The position numbers were made by a program, and so were the translations under genes. This document shows, in pieces, positions 11,456 to 23,600 of a stretch of DNA of 64,000 nucleotides. The notes beneath the pieces are model-generated. The model was given only the letters and a program-made list of their open reading frames with translations. It had not been told where the DNA came from and made no database searches. Numbering within the stretch: position 1 is the stretch's first letter; the number at the start of each line of letters is the position of its first letter. This stretch comes from Vermamoeba vermiformis (taxonomy: Eukaryota > Tubulinea > Echinamoebida): NCBI GenBank assembly GCA_045837725.1, contig JBEWZL010000284.1, positions 1-64,000 of the forward strand, written 5' to 3'.

Positions 11456-13337
11456 ATGCTACGGAGAGGATATGCACAGCTTTTAATCTACTTTGGATTA
11501 ATAGCGCTCGTAACGTTTCAGATCGAAGCGACGATAGTAGTGCAACTGAATAACGGCACGCAAGTAGAGATAGAAAGCGTAGAAATTATTTATATAGGTA
11601 TGTTATTATTTTAATTACAATAGAAGAGTTAAATACGATGCAAGTCTTCGGTCGCGACGTTTGTAAAATCAAGTATAAAAACATAAATAGGGCTATGAAA
11701 TAATTTTATATATCTTTATTCATAGGATCATCGATATCCGATAATTAATTATTCATTAGGAACCTCGAAGGAACTTTTGGCGGAACCGATCTCGCTTGAA
11801 GTTACATCAGATACGACTCAGGTTACCGATCGAATATATGTTATTAAAAGTCCTTTGGCTATTGATGAAATAGCGTTTCAAGTTCAGCAATCAGGAGCCA
11901 GAGCCGTTATTTACATTTCGCCGCTTTATTGTAAGTCTCTTATAGACCTTTTAAGCCTAATTATTAATGACCTTATTTATTATAGATGTTGGAGGCTATT
12001 TAAGAAGTCGAATCAATGATAGACAAGCTGTCCGCGAGATCAAGATCCCAGTTTTTGAAGTGCCAATTATAGATGGTCAAAAACTATGGTCATTTGTTCA
12101 AAATAATCAAATCGTAAATGCTACTATTCTTCCTACTGGTAAGTCCGAGAGTTAGCCTCCAAAACGTTAAATGTCATTTTTTTGATCTGGTCAACTCTAC
12201 AGGCAATGAGAATCCTTGGGACGAAGTGTTTAGTAGTCCTGCATACTATTTATGGCCGAGTACGTTGCCTATTAAACCTTTTATATCAAACTAACGGTAT
12301 CGATAGTCTCCTTAGGTCTATTTTGTATCGCGAACTTGGTACTTTGCTTATGGAAAATGTCAATTTTTCTGCGACACTACGGAGGATTTAGAGCCTCAGT
12401 ATCTCTCGTGGTACTTTCTATAGAGCTCATATCGAATCTAAGTAAGTCTTATGGATGTACCCTTTGATTCACACGTACCCAAAATGTTTATTGTGATTTT
12501 TCCAGTTAGGTTAGCTGCCTTCGTTGACCCCTTTGGAACGTTTGGCTTGTACACAGAACAAGCATACGCTGCACTACTCGAGCTCTCGTGGCCCTTCTCG
12601 ATAGCCTCGTACTTACTGTTCACGCTGTATTGGCACGAAATGATGACCAGTTCAACGGTGGTCGTGCATCCGTTCATGGTGAAGATGAAAATTCCGTTCT
12701 TCGTGCTCAGTGCATTCCTAGTATGCTTGCAAATAACGCGTACTATCATCAGAAACACTTCACCATTTGATAGCTTTACCACGGTCACGGGTATGTGGAT
12801 TCTCATTTTGACATTCATCGTTCTAACTTTAAATGTAGCATCTGTCTATTTGGTCGTAATAACTGGACTATTAGTCTTCTATGGAATTACTGGCACAAAA
12901 TTATTGATCAGACTGAACAAAAGCAAAAATCTTGGTCGTGCCGTCAATTTACGAAAGGTTCGTAAGAAGGTTTATTACTGTTATTCAAATATTGAATTGA
13001 CCTTTATATTTTAGAGTACCATTCGTATTCTTATTTGTGGCGGTATGCTTGTAGGATTCGTTATCGTGGTCATTCTTTTCGTCGCTAAAATTGCGTACAA
13101 AACTCCGCTCGGTAAGTTACAGGCGTTTGATTAGGCTCCCTAGCTAATTTTTAAACAGCATTTGTACTCGTATGGTATTTTCTGCAATTGTTATTAAATG
13201 CCATCTCTATTATGGCGATCTTAGCATTTGAATTGCCCTCGAAACATTCGTCGGCTTCGGGATCAAGTAGAACTAACACCAGTTTGCACGAACGAAAAAA
13301 CAGTATTACTACTTCAAGTGTTAGACCTGATAATTAA
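11456..13337 (+). CDS. PA-domain seven-helix receptor, copy 4
   Basis: Nine exons (11456-11597, 11760-11930, 11986-12138, 12203-12259, 12316-12441, 12506-12790, 12839-12957, 13015-13111, 13159-13337) encode 442 residues. The leader is MLRRGYAQLLIYFGLIAL. The PA-like ectodomain has QQSGARAVIYISPLY, then IPVFEVPIIDGQKLW. The GNENPWDEVFSSP linker leads into seven helices with FTLYWHEMMTSST. The exon plan matches copies 2 and 3, but this gene is on the plus strand, so the cluster contains inversions or transposed copies. The seventh intron uses a weak donor (GTTCGT at 12958), chosen because it alone keeps phase with the conserved next exon. The tail is Ser-rich. AATAAA follows at about 13355. Function unknown. 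Confidence 0.83.
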
Positions 13338-13495
13338 TGTAAATACGTTCAAAAAATAAAATTCAGAAAATTTAGTATTATTCAATTCCGATTCTGAAAT
13401 CTCATAAATACAATTAATAATAATTTTGTTGTTTATGTAGGTAAATTATGAAAAAATTAAATAGACTGGAATAGAAAAGAATTGCAGATCTGCTG

Positions 13496-14681
13496 TTACA
13501 AAGTGTAGCCCTTGCTAGCGAGCATTTCGACCGATTTGTCCCATAACTTCAATGCATTAGGAAGACTATCAGCTTGCTTAGTAATAGTCACCACTTTGTT
13601 CGTGTCCCAGTACTGGCCCGTTCTCAAATCCGTTGGCGCTGCCATCGCGACATTGACCGTAGGTTTAGCAGCTAAACATAAGAATAAGCATGAATAAATA
13701 CGTCTCCTATGATATTGGTTTGACTTACCTTCAGTAGGAGAGATAAAAAAGAGCTTGTAAACCAGATTCATAATCGGTCGCATAGCGGGAGAGCCTTCCC
13801 GACCCAGCTCCGTTTTAACAGCGCCTGGATGCATCGTAGCAATAGTAATATTGTTGATGCCTACATTAGAGGTCTTTAATATTCAAATTTCTGTCGTAGT
13901 AAGTGTTTTGTAGCGTACCTTGTTCTTCGAGTTTTTTTCGTAGGGCGATCGAGAACCACAAATTGCAGAGCTTGCTGCTGCCGTAGAGCTTCAATGAAGT
14001 AATGGTCCATAAACTCTTCTCTTTCTCAACTTTAACGGGTATTTCATCCACAGCGCTCGGATGTGCGACTGCAATTAAACAGTTAAATTAATTTTGCCTT
14101 ATAAGGAAAGTCTCGTGACAATTAAAGAAACGTACATTTGTATGCGTTGCTACCAATGTTAATAATACGTGCTGTGCTTGGACTGCGCTTTAATGCGCCG
14201 AGCAAGCGATCTGCAAGATTAGATCGCGATTAGAGGTTTTCCAATTTACCTTAGTCGCCTTTACTTACTAGTAAGCAAAAAGTGGCCCAAGTAGTTCACT
14301 TGGAACATTTTTTCAAAGCCATCGCCGGTCTTCTCAAGTTTTGAGGCGAACTAGAAGTCTTAAGAAAAATAATTCAAATCTTAAGTTGTAAATACTTACC
14401 ACACCAGCATTGTTGATTAATACGTCCAAGTGCTTGTGCTTTGCATTGAAATTTTCGGCGAATTTGTTGACGGACTCCAAGTTAGAGAGATCGAGCTGAA
14501 TAAATTCAAGTCGCTCGTGGCCTTCGCTACCGCAGATGGTCTTAATAGCCTCTTGAGCTTTCTTCTCGTCTCTGCAAGCGATGACAACGTGGCAGTGGTG
14601 ATCCTTCCACAAAGATGTTGCTGTCGCGAGGCCTAATCCGCAGTTAGAGCCAGTGACGATGGCGACTTTAGAGTTCTGCAT
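13496..14681 (-). CDS. Short-chain dehydrogenase/reductase, retinol-dehydrogenase-like
   Basis: Six exons (14400-14681, 14269-14350, 14136-14210, 13919-14068, 13729-13860, 13496-13671) encode 298 residues. The start at 14681 is the only ATG; the frame runs further upstream without one. The N-terminus VAIVTGSNCGLGLATA is the NAD(P)-binding TGxxxGxG. INNAGV is the NNAG motif. RIINIGSNA precedes the catalytic pair in LYGSSKLCN (YxxxK). TMHPGAVKTEL is the PG motif after the active site. The layout matches the classical SDR group of RDH11-14, WWOX and related reductases, which act on retinoid, steroid or lipid carbonyls with NADP(H). No membrane anchor is obvious. The substrate cannot be told from sequence. 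It sits between two receptor genes with no sign of functional linkage. Confidence 0.85.
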
Positions 14682-15839
14682 GGCTATTGTAGGTAGTAGG
14701 TGCGTTGTACGTTGTGGTGATGATAGCAATTTAAAGATTTTGTTTAATCTGTGTCATCTCGTTAGCGCCTGATCCACGTGGTCAGTCCTTTGCCAAAATA
14801 AGTCTGCGGGTCATTTCAAACTGTTCCAATATTTGCCGACGGAAGAGCACACGAAAATCAGTAAATTCACCAAGGATATTTCTTATTTGTCGTTTTCAAT
14901 GCTTCATTCAGTTGATCCCGTCAGACGATGCTTGATACCGGGCAAAGGCCAACCAGATCGAAGGCAAGCAACACTGTAATCAAGTGAGATGAGCAATTGA
15001 GCGAGGGAAGAGTTCGCTAGCAAGGCCTCAAGTTTTGTTAAACCTCCGAGTTGATGTGCTGAGATAACGGTAACGTGCGTTAAAATTTATCATTTACCAA
15101 TTATAAATTATGTTTCAGTTTTTGAAAATTTACTGCGCTATAAATTAATGCAATAATCCTTTGATTTTAATTACCTTTTCAAATCCAGATTAATTTCGTT
15201 TTTGATTAAATGTATCGCTACAGCTGTAAATTTGCAATAGTACATATTATTACCTTATTACTTTCATAATTACTTCGAGGCAACGTAACTTCCACTTGGC
15301 GTGTTGCGTTTTTCTTCGTTTTCAAAATTGAGGACCTCGAAATTATCAATCAACGCTAATTATAGCCGTTATTCTTTTCCGTGCCCTATTTAATTACATT
15401 GACAACGTTTATTTTTGCCGTCAGCGTGTTTCTTCAGCGCTTTTTACCATTTATAGTAGTAGATCTGGTTTTGGCGAGATATTGTGCACCTATTGTCACT
15501 TAAAAGCTCAGTAACGCCCTATTGTCATTTAATTCTTACTTGCGCTCGTCGTCACTAGTCTTTGAGCACAAAGACCAGTGAAAAGAGAATTGCTGCCGAC
15601 TCACACCAAGTCCGGTCTTGCCTATTTTTGACGCGTAACAACAAGACTGCGTGTCACGTCTTCGGGACATTCGAGCATTCGCAACGAACAAGAGCAACAG
15701 AGCTGGTGCATCGATATCGACAACCGAACCAACTCGTACTACCTAAGACATCTTTCGTTAGTGAATGTAAGTGGACTTGGATCCAGGCCGGTGACTCTAA
15801 CTAACTAACTGACTTCCTTTCGAAAGAATCGAACTAATC
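14682..15839. promoter_or_regulatory. Divergent intergenic region, SDR / receptor copy 5
   Basis: About 1.15 kb between divergent starts. No exon is supported. A frame at 15562-15804 starts from TTG and resembles no protein, so it is probably 5' leader sequence of the following gene. AGATCTGG, a copy of the common GATCTG word, lies near 15462. A short tandem CTAACTAACTAACT run is found at about 15797. Confidence 0.4.
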
Positions 15840-17890
15840 ATGAGACTAAGGCAATTAATACTATGCGTGGCTATATTGGTGCTAGGACACTGCAGCCTAG
15901 TCGCTTCAAACCTGCTCATCCAAACTAAAAATAGTACTCAGCTTGAGTTAACGAGCGTTCAGATAATCTATATAGGTACGTATAGAAACTTTCAACAATC
16001 AGTAAATTAGAACGTTGCAGTGCGATTTAAGTTTGTTTCTCCGACTGGGATGCACCCATTGATTGTTCCCGATTATTGATGCTCTTCATCAGGAACACAA
16101 GGAGAACTCATCGTTGAGGCATTGAATGTAGACACGCTATCAGATGATATTAACAACGTTGCGGGAGCAGTTTACGTAAGCAAGGCAAACTTGCCGATCG
16201 ACGAGCAGATCCTCGCAGCTCAGAACAACGGCGCTGTAGCTGTCATATATGCTACTCCTACCTACTGTAAGTATAGTCTCATCCGCGACTTCAACCGTTC
16301 ACAGCCCCATTCAATCAGAAAAGCATCTGCGTTTGACGAATGACAGGATCTGTTTTAAGTATAAATTTACAACAATGGTAACTAAAAATTTTTCTTAGAT
16401 ACTCCTGGTTATTTAAGATATCGTTGGAATAGTAAAACCGCTAGAGATCAAATCATAATCCCGGTCTTTGAACTTGGACTTTTGGATGGACGAACTTTCT
16501 TCTGGCTGTTTAACAAAGGAGACTACGCAAATGTGACTATATTGCCTAATGGTAAATACGGTTGATTCATTTTCGTTCTGAAGCTTGATCTAACCTCCGT
16601 AACTCGAGAATCCGTTAATGAATGGCAAACCGTTCTTGAATCACCGGGAAACTACGTCTGGCAAGGTAAATATTATTATATATTCATGACTAATTCTAAG
16701 GATCTTTGCCTAATCATAAAATTCGTCAAATAGCGTTTCTTGCTGCGTTTTGCGCGGTCAACATTGGTCTTGCCAGTTGGAAACTTCATAGCTTTTTGAA
16801 ATATTATGGAAAAGTACGGAGCTCAATATCGGTTTACGTTCTACTCATTGAGATCCTGTCTAACGCAAGTAAGTATTAATTTACGATTTTCTGGCGCCAA
16901 AATACAACTCGATCCGTTACGAATTAAATAATCGTTTTTTTTGATTTGGCAATGATTGGGCTTAATATTGTTACGCGCCTCAATTCAATTCTAATTTTTT
17001 AATTTTTCGCAGTCCGACTTGTACTGGCGATCGATCCGATGGTATCAAACAATTTGTACCCCGAGCCAGTATCCGTTGCATTCGGCGAGCTCTCGTTCCC
17101 CTTTGCACTATCCTCGTTCATGTTGTTCACACTGTACTGGCACGAAATGATGACCAAGTCCTCGGTGGTCGTGCACGCCTTCATCACCAAGATGCGCATT
17201 CCGTTCTTCATTCTTTCAGGTGCACTGCTTGCCCTGCAAATCATTCGCATTCTCTTGCGCAGTTTCACGACATTAAGTCAACTGCCCTTAGTGACTGGCA
17301 AGTACCCATGTTCATTACGATATCAATGGCAAGTCCTAATAGTCTCTTCGCGCAGCCGTTGCGTACTTGTTGGTGATCGTGGGCATGACTGCGTTCTACA
17401 TTGTGACTGGCGCCAAGTTGCTCAAGCGATTGAACAGAAGTAAAAATCTCGGCCGCGTCGTCAGATTGCGACAGGTAAGCCTTACTAATTAGTACTAGTC
17501 GGATAGCCCAAACTAATATCTTTGTTCCATGCCTATTAGAGCACTATTAAGATCCTCGTCAGCGCTGGCTTCTTGCTCTCGTTCGTCGTTTTTGCAATTT
17601 TGTTCGTGTCTGGCATCGCTTATTATCCCACATGTACGTCATTCATCATATTCATTCAGTATTATATGTACTCACCATGGCGATATTTAGCTTATTTGAT
17701 CGTGTTCTACGCACTTTGGACCGCGATCTGTGCCGCGTCAGTGATGAACATTCTCGCGTTTCAAGCGCCTACTGGCAAGTCCTCGGGATCTAGCAACAAA
17801 TTTTCGAGCGGCACTGCTGCTAGTGCGACGAGTTTGGCGCCGATGGAAAGCAAACGTGAGAGCATGCACATCCAATCGGCCCGTTTGTAA
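15840..17890 (+). CDS. PA-domain seven-helix receptor, copy 5
   Basis: Nine exons (15840-15975, 16093-16266, 16399-16551, 16609-16665, 16734-16868, 17013-17297, 17356-17474, 17540-17633, 17691-17890) encode 450 residues. The leader is MRLRQLILCVAILVLG. The PA-like core has AQNNGAVAVIYATPTY and then IPVFELGLLDG. The seven helices include FTLYWHEMMTKSSVVV, and the tail is Ser/Gly/Ala-rich. Two splicing oddities stand out. Intron 6 starts with GC (GCAAGT at 17298), the standard GC-AG form, required by phase. Intron 8 (17634-17690) is 57 bp, divisible by three and free of stops, so an unspliced form would add 19 residues just before the last helix. This copy diverges most in the ectodomain of the five. 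Confidence 0.83.
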
Positions 17891-18118
17891 ATAGAAAGAT
17901 GAAAATGTACAGTAGTCTCGAATAATCAGAGATAAATTATTTATTATTAATGGTGTGGCACGTGCGTAATATTTGCTATCAACGGAGATACAGGTGTTCG
18001 TTGAGCTGATTCAAAATTTCCTATTTTGGTAATTCGCTTGGAGTGGTAAGTGTCAAAGTGTCAATTTCAAGAACGTTCGTTAAACGTGATCGATATATAT
18101 TTGCTTATTTGTATGCTG

Positions 18119-18248
18119 GTTCTCGTTGTTTACTGTGCTCAATGGAGCGTCAATGATGAATATTTTGGCCATCAGAGTTCCCTCGGGCAGTTCTGGCGGT
18201 ACTAGCAATCAATCTCGCTACCGGTCACGATCTGTCAACAGCTACTAG
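18119..18248 (+). pseudogene. Orphan last exon of a PA-7TM receptor
   Basis: This stretch reads FSLFTVLNGASMMNILAI then RVPSGSSGGTSNQSRYRSRS and a stop. That is the final helix plus Ser-rich tail of the neighbouring receptor family (compare SVMNILAFEVPASHSSRSGG). No matching ectodomain or other helix exons lie between it and the end of copy 5 at 17890. It is therefore a detached exon left by deletion of a sixth copy or by partial duplication. It is too short to act alone. The intact reading frame suggests a fairly recent event, or chance. Confidence 0.7.
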
Positions 18249-18450
18249 CCGCTCTAGAAGAAATGCCTTGAAAAGCAATTCCCATGCCCACCAAATCCGA
18301 AAAAAGTGTCACATCTGCTGAAACCGAAGACGAACCTAACAGTGCAACGCTGGAAATTGTGAATAATCATACAAAGACAATGTAAATAATGTGTAAATAA
18401 TAACGTAAAATCGAAAGAAATTGGATCGCTTGTCTTTTGAATTATTCAGT

Positions 18451-20350
18451 TTAGTAGCTTTCTTTAATAAACCGAGAGGTTAGTGGACCATATAATGTTA
18501 CAAATAGAACAGATACAGTATTCCAAGCGAGAAATTCGACAGTGTTCTTCTCCCATCTGATCAGCGCCGCCACATCCAGTTTCAAGTTTTGCGCGCAATG
18601 ACGCAAGAAGTTGATTATAATAGCAAATAATACTATCGCTGCATATAGCACGAAGTTTCTAATAAAAGTGAACAAAATTGCACCAGATTTGAACGCATCC
18701 ACTGTCAATCGCCAATCGTTCATCGTCAAGACCAGACAATAGGCCACAAATAATACGAACATTCTAAATTCAAACCCTTCCTTCTTATAATAATCGTGCG
18801 CTAGTCCCGAATAAATAAAGCAGCCAGCCACTAACGCAGTCAAATAAAAAACTTCGCGGGCCCAACTTGAAAAAATAAATAATAGGCCAATAGTGAATAA
18901 TACTGCTGGTAAAAATATCGCTGCTGCTCTTTTCCTATAGTTGGGCTCGTTCACGTGGTCCCATATGACAATTGAGCCGATAAATCCTTGTCCTGCTGCG
19001 CCAATCAAACTGAGCAGCAGATCGACCCAAAATTTGTTTGGATTAGTGCTGGCCCAATAATCGACTAATACGCATGGTGTGTACCATAGGAAGAGTATAT
19101 ACAATAAGTTCGTATTAAGTCTAATAAGCCCTTAAAAAATTAAAAAATTAGTTTTTGCGCATCCGCGTAAACACGACAATAAATATTAATAAGGATATAA
19201 TACAGCATATAAATAAATACGTATATATATTCTTACCGGCAAGCTTAGGCGCAGGGTCCATAACTCGATAGCTATAGAAGCACGGGAACTGCGAGTAATG
19301 TTGCTGAACATAGGGCAGATCCACGATGATTTCTACGACGCTGCCAGCAGAAAATCGCCAATGCGGGGCAATAGTCTCTTTCGGCACTGTAAAGTAATTG
19401 GACTCGTTGTTGCGGAACAACCAGTCTTTGTCGTTTTGATGGCTAGTTTCTAGTCTCAGCTTGGCTAAATACCTGCGAAGCAAAATATTAATTAAATATC
19501 ATTAATATGGATATTATATTGCGACAAATATATTCTATATGAATATTAGACCATAGGAAAGTTCGTGACGCGCCGTTACAAATCCGGATTGGATCTTACT
19601 TTGAAGCATTTCCAGAGTTATGATAAGGTCCGTATGCAGGAGCTCCTAGTGCTACTTTTAACTTGACTAAGCTCGCTGAGTCAGCATCAATAAGCGTTTT
19701 TCCAAGTCGATCTGCAATGAGTTTATCTTCAATGTGCCATTGCGCACTGTAATCCTTCTAAATAAGGAAATTTCCATATTAATACCGAAATGATAGATTA
19801 AATATATAGACGTACGGGATAGTTCAGCCATTTTAGCTTCGCTAAGTCAAAAGGTGTTCTTAGATCTGCTCCCAATTCTTCAATAGTTGCGCGTGATTGG
19901 CCACTATAAATAACGTATGTTAATATATGACTACTAATATACGTTTCAAATTTACGATCAATTCTGAGCTCGATCTGCTTACATTTTTGAAAACACGACG
20001 TCGCGGATCTGTTTCTTGTTGGCGTGATAACACCAATATTTACTCACTGAAGAACATGCCAATATTGTTTTATAATCACAGTTCATAAGCACCTCTTCGA
20101 GAATTTCCTACGAGTTTATTTGAAAATTAGAATCCGAGTCTTTTTCAGTTAAAAAAATATCCAATTTCACCCTTAAAAATTATATGATAATATAGTACTA
20201 ATATATACATACCGGTGGTAGTGTTTGATCAATTACTGCTTCAGATGGATAAACATAGGCTGACTTTTTAATTTTCTGAATTGTTTGGTGCATAAATGCC
20301 ACAAAGAATATTGCAGGCAATATCAGCGATAATGTTAATGTCCATGACAT
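18451..20350 (-). CDS. F-box protein with C-terminal seven-helix membrane domain
   Basis: Six exons (20213-20350, 19983-20107, 19816-19903, 19600-19757, 19237-19472, 18451-19130) give 474 residues in phase. Residues 1-20 are a signal-anchor helix (MSWTLTLSLILPAIFFVAF). Next is an F-box-like motif (TLPPEILEEVLMNCD, then ACSSVSKYW). A soluble middle of about 190 residues follows, and then about seven helices, from NLLYILFLWYTPCVLVDYW to LAWNTVSVLFVTLYG. Most F-box proteins are soluble or carry one membrane anchor, so this fusion is unusual. If it recruits Skp1, the F-box must face the cytosol. A membrane-bound ubiquitin-ligase adaptor is inference; the polytopic domain is unrecognised. Confidence 0.72.
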
Positions 20351-20608
20351 AGTGTGATAGTGTTAAATACAATATATTTCGGAATTCTAATTTCGTTTAA
20401 TCAAATCCACCTCTCATGCCAGCTGAATTAGGCTTTAATAATTTGCCTGATATAGCTAAATATTAGGCTAATGTGAGGTGTGTATGTTCATAATAATATT
20501 AACGGTTAAAATGACGCGGACAAAGTTTTGATTTTTTTGTCCGTTGATCGAAGACACAGCAACAGATCAAGCCCTTAATTAATAATATTAATATATAAAT
20601 AGCTTATT
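20351..20608. promoter_or_regulatory. Short bidirectional promoter region
   Basis: A stretch of 258 bp separates the minus-strand F-box membrane gene from the plus-strand coiled-coil/CH gene. Both promoters must lie here. It is AT-rich, with no exon. Confidence 0.45.
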
Positions 20609-23600
20609 ATGGATTCGGACGATGAGGCCGCACGAGAGCTCGAGCGGAAAAGAGAAGAAAGACGCAAACTGCGTGAGCTCGAACTGAAAAAAGAAGAAGA
20701 GGAGCTTGAGCGTAGAAAACAGGTACATATAAGCTTAAATTACTATTTATTTTATTATGATTGTAAGGCAGAGTTTTAAAGCTTCGTTAGAAAAATATCA
20801 AATTAATGCTGAAAAAAAAATCTTCGTTAGATATTCTACCAAATGGCAAATTTTAATAAATTTGGAACCCTAGTTAATAGTCCGTATTTTTCGTAAAGAT
20901 AGTTCATCGTTAATCGAATTATTTCGCGAAGAATCTTCGTGATCTAGATCAAATTTTGCTTTTACAGTTATAGCCTTCCTCACGAAAAAATCATTCTAAT
21001 ATTACTATAAATATTACATTTTCCCTAAAAAATTAAATAGGAGCGTGAACGATTGCGTAAAGAGCGCGAAGAAAAATTGCGTCAAGAAGAGGAAGAATTC
21101 AACAGACAACTCGAAGAACGACGCAAACAACGCGAAGAAGAGCGAAAACGACGTGAAGAGGAAGAAAAACGCGAAGAGGAGGTAATTATACTGGCCTAGT
21201 ATATAATAGGAGGTTTTTAATAACAATTCTAATGGCTTCGTACAGCAACGTCAAAAAGAACTTGAAGAGCGAAAGAAAAAGCGCGAGGAAGAGCGACGTA
21301 AGCGTCAAGAAGAAGAGGTATGTATATATATAACGTTAATAATAATAAAATTAAGCTTAAAATTAAGCAAATCTTGGAAGATTGAACTATTATAAATTAT
21401 TTATTATAGTAGAGTTTTTCTGACGAATAATTTATAGGAACGTCAAGAAGAAGAGCGTAGAAGACGACGAGAAGAATTCAGAAAACAATTGAACGTGACT
21501 GCCGACACTGTTGTAGCGACGAGTGACTCGATCGGTTCTGTGACTAGATCTCTTTCGCAGACTCATTTAAATGCTGCTTCGCCTTCTGCCGATGATGAAG
21601 TGAGTACTCAGCAATAATATTTTGAAACTCATGCAGGCAATTTGTATTGAATTTAAGCATTTTGGATCTGATTTCAAAAACTAATGTGTCCTGTGCTTAA
21701 AGGCAAAAAAGCAGGAAGAAGAGCGCGAATTAAAGAGAAAACAACGCGAAGAAGAGCGATTAAAACGTGAAGCCGAAGAAAAACGAGCGGAAGAGGAACG
21801 ATTAGAAAAACAACGCATCCGCGAAGAAGAACGACGAAAGCAACGAGAGGCCGAAGAAAGAGAAGAGGAAGAACGTAAGAAACGTCAGGAGGAAGAGAGG
21901 ATAAAGCGAGATGAAGAAAGAAAACGAATTCGAGGTAAGATCTGAAATTGGATCTTTTTAAAAATCGTTTAAAAATATTAATTTAATATTATATAGAGCA
22001 ATTAGAACGCGAAGAAGAAGAAAAGAAACAACGCGCTGAAGAAGAGCGCAAGAAACGCATTGAACAACGAGAACGCGAAGAGCGCGAAGCTGAAGAGCAA
22101 CGTAAACGAGAAGCAGAAGAGAAAAAGAAACAAGAAGAAGAGAAAAAGAGATTAGAAGAAGAGAATAGAAAGCGAGAGGAGGAAGAAGAGCAGTTAAGAC
22201 AAGAAAAAGAAAAAGTGGATCGAGAAAAGAAACAACGAGAAGAAGAAATTAAAAGACGAGAAGAAGATGAACAAATTCGACAAAAATTGACTGCTAATCA
22301 AAGACAAGAAGAAGAAGAACGAGCTCGTATTGAATCTGAACGAAATCGCGAGCAGGAAGAAAAAGAACGGATCCGACGCGAAGAGGAGAATAAAAAGAAG
22401 GAAGAGGAAGAGCATAAGCGTAAAGAAGAGGAGAGGAAACGATTAGAAGGTAAGTCAATATCAGATCTGCGCCAGTACAAATTATTTCCAAAAAGGAAAT
22501 AATCTTCAACTCTTTTATTTAGAGGAAGAAGAGGAGTTAATTCGCCGAGAATTAGAAGAAGAAGATAGAAAATTAGCCGAGGCTAAGAAAAAGCGCGAAG
22601 AAGAAGCCGCTCAGCGATTAAAAGCTCTTCAAGGCAAGTTTTGGATCGGATCTTTCTATTAGAAATTCTAAATCTTACCTTCTGTTCTATTTAGAGGAAG
22701 AAGAACGATTAATGCGCGAGATTGAAGAAGAAGATCGACGCGCAGCTGAAAAGAAAAAGAAAGAAGAAGAAGAGCGAAAACAAGCGGCTGAAAAGAAACG
22801 CATTGAAGACGAGCAGAAAAAGAAAGCTGAAGGTACAATAATAATATTGATATAATATATATTGTCTTATATCTATATTTAACCTTTGTTATATAGAGGA
22901 AGCAAAAAAGAAAGAATTAGAAGCCAAGAAAAAACAAGAAGGTAATTTGAATTTAAATTCGTATTTTACGGCTTTAATTCATATATTAATATTGCCTATT
23001 ATAGAAGAGGCTAAAAAGAAAGCAGCGGAACAACAACGTCCTCGTGCCAATACCGTTGCGGAACCAACTCCGTCGCCTAAAAAAGGAGCTGTCGCTGCTG
23101 CCGCTAAAAAAGGAATCTCCAATACTCCCGGTACGTCACACAGCGATATATTTCCTAATTAGGAAATTAATGAAACTTACAATTATTTTTTTTGCAGCGC
23201 CAAAGCCTGAACTTAAAAAGCGAAATTCCCTCGAAGAATTGCGTGCCAAAGCTGAAGCAGAACGTGCGCAATATCATCAAGCACGTGGTGGTGGCAACAG
23301 TGGTGGAGGCATGCCTGGTGATCCTACTGCTCCCAAAGAATACGGGCCTGAAGAGATCCAGATCTTGTTCAACTACGTCAACAACACGCTTGCCAGTACG
23401 TACTAACATTGCGCATAGTATGTACTATATTAACAATATATATAGATGATGCGCAAGTCAAGGCTTTGGGCCAATTGCCCCTCAAAGCCAGTTCAGTCGA
23501 TAAACACGTGGCAGATCTGACCGACGGAATCGTCATGTGGTACGTTTATTAATATCAGATATTACAATATATGGATAGTATACTTATTATGGTTACTATC

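Noticed and set aside
15562-15804. An 80-codon plus-strand frame before receptor copy 5
   Set aside because: It starts with TTG, has no similarity to anything known and lies where the leader of the next gene is expected.
1217-17890. Idea that the PA-7TM proteins are signal-peptide-peptidase-like proteases
   Set aside because: No YD or GxGD motif pair in the helices, and seven helices rather than nine.
22194-22509. Phe/Leu-rich minus-strand frames resembling membrane proteins
   Set aside because: They are antisense to the Glu/Lys/Arg-rich coiled coil, whose complement reads as Phe/Leu/Ser.
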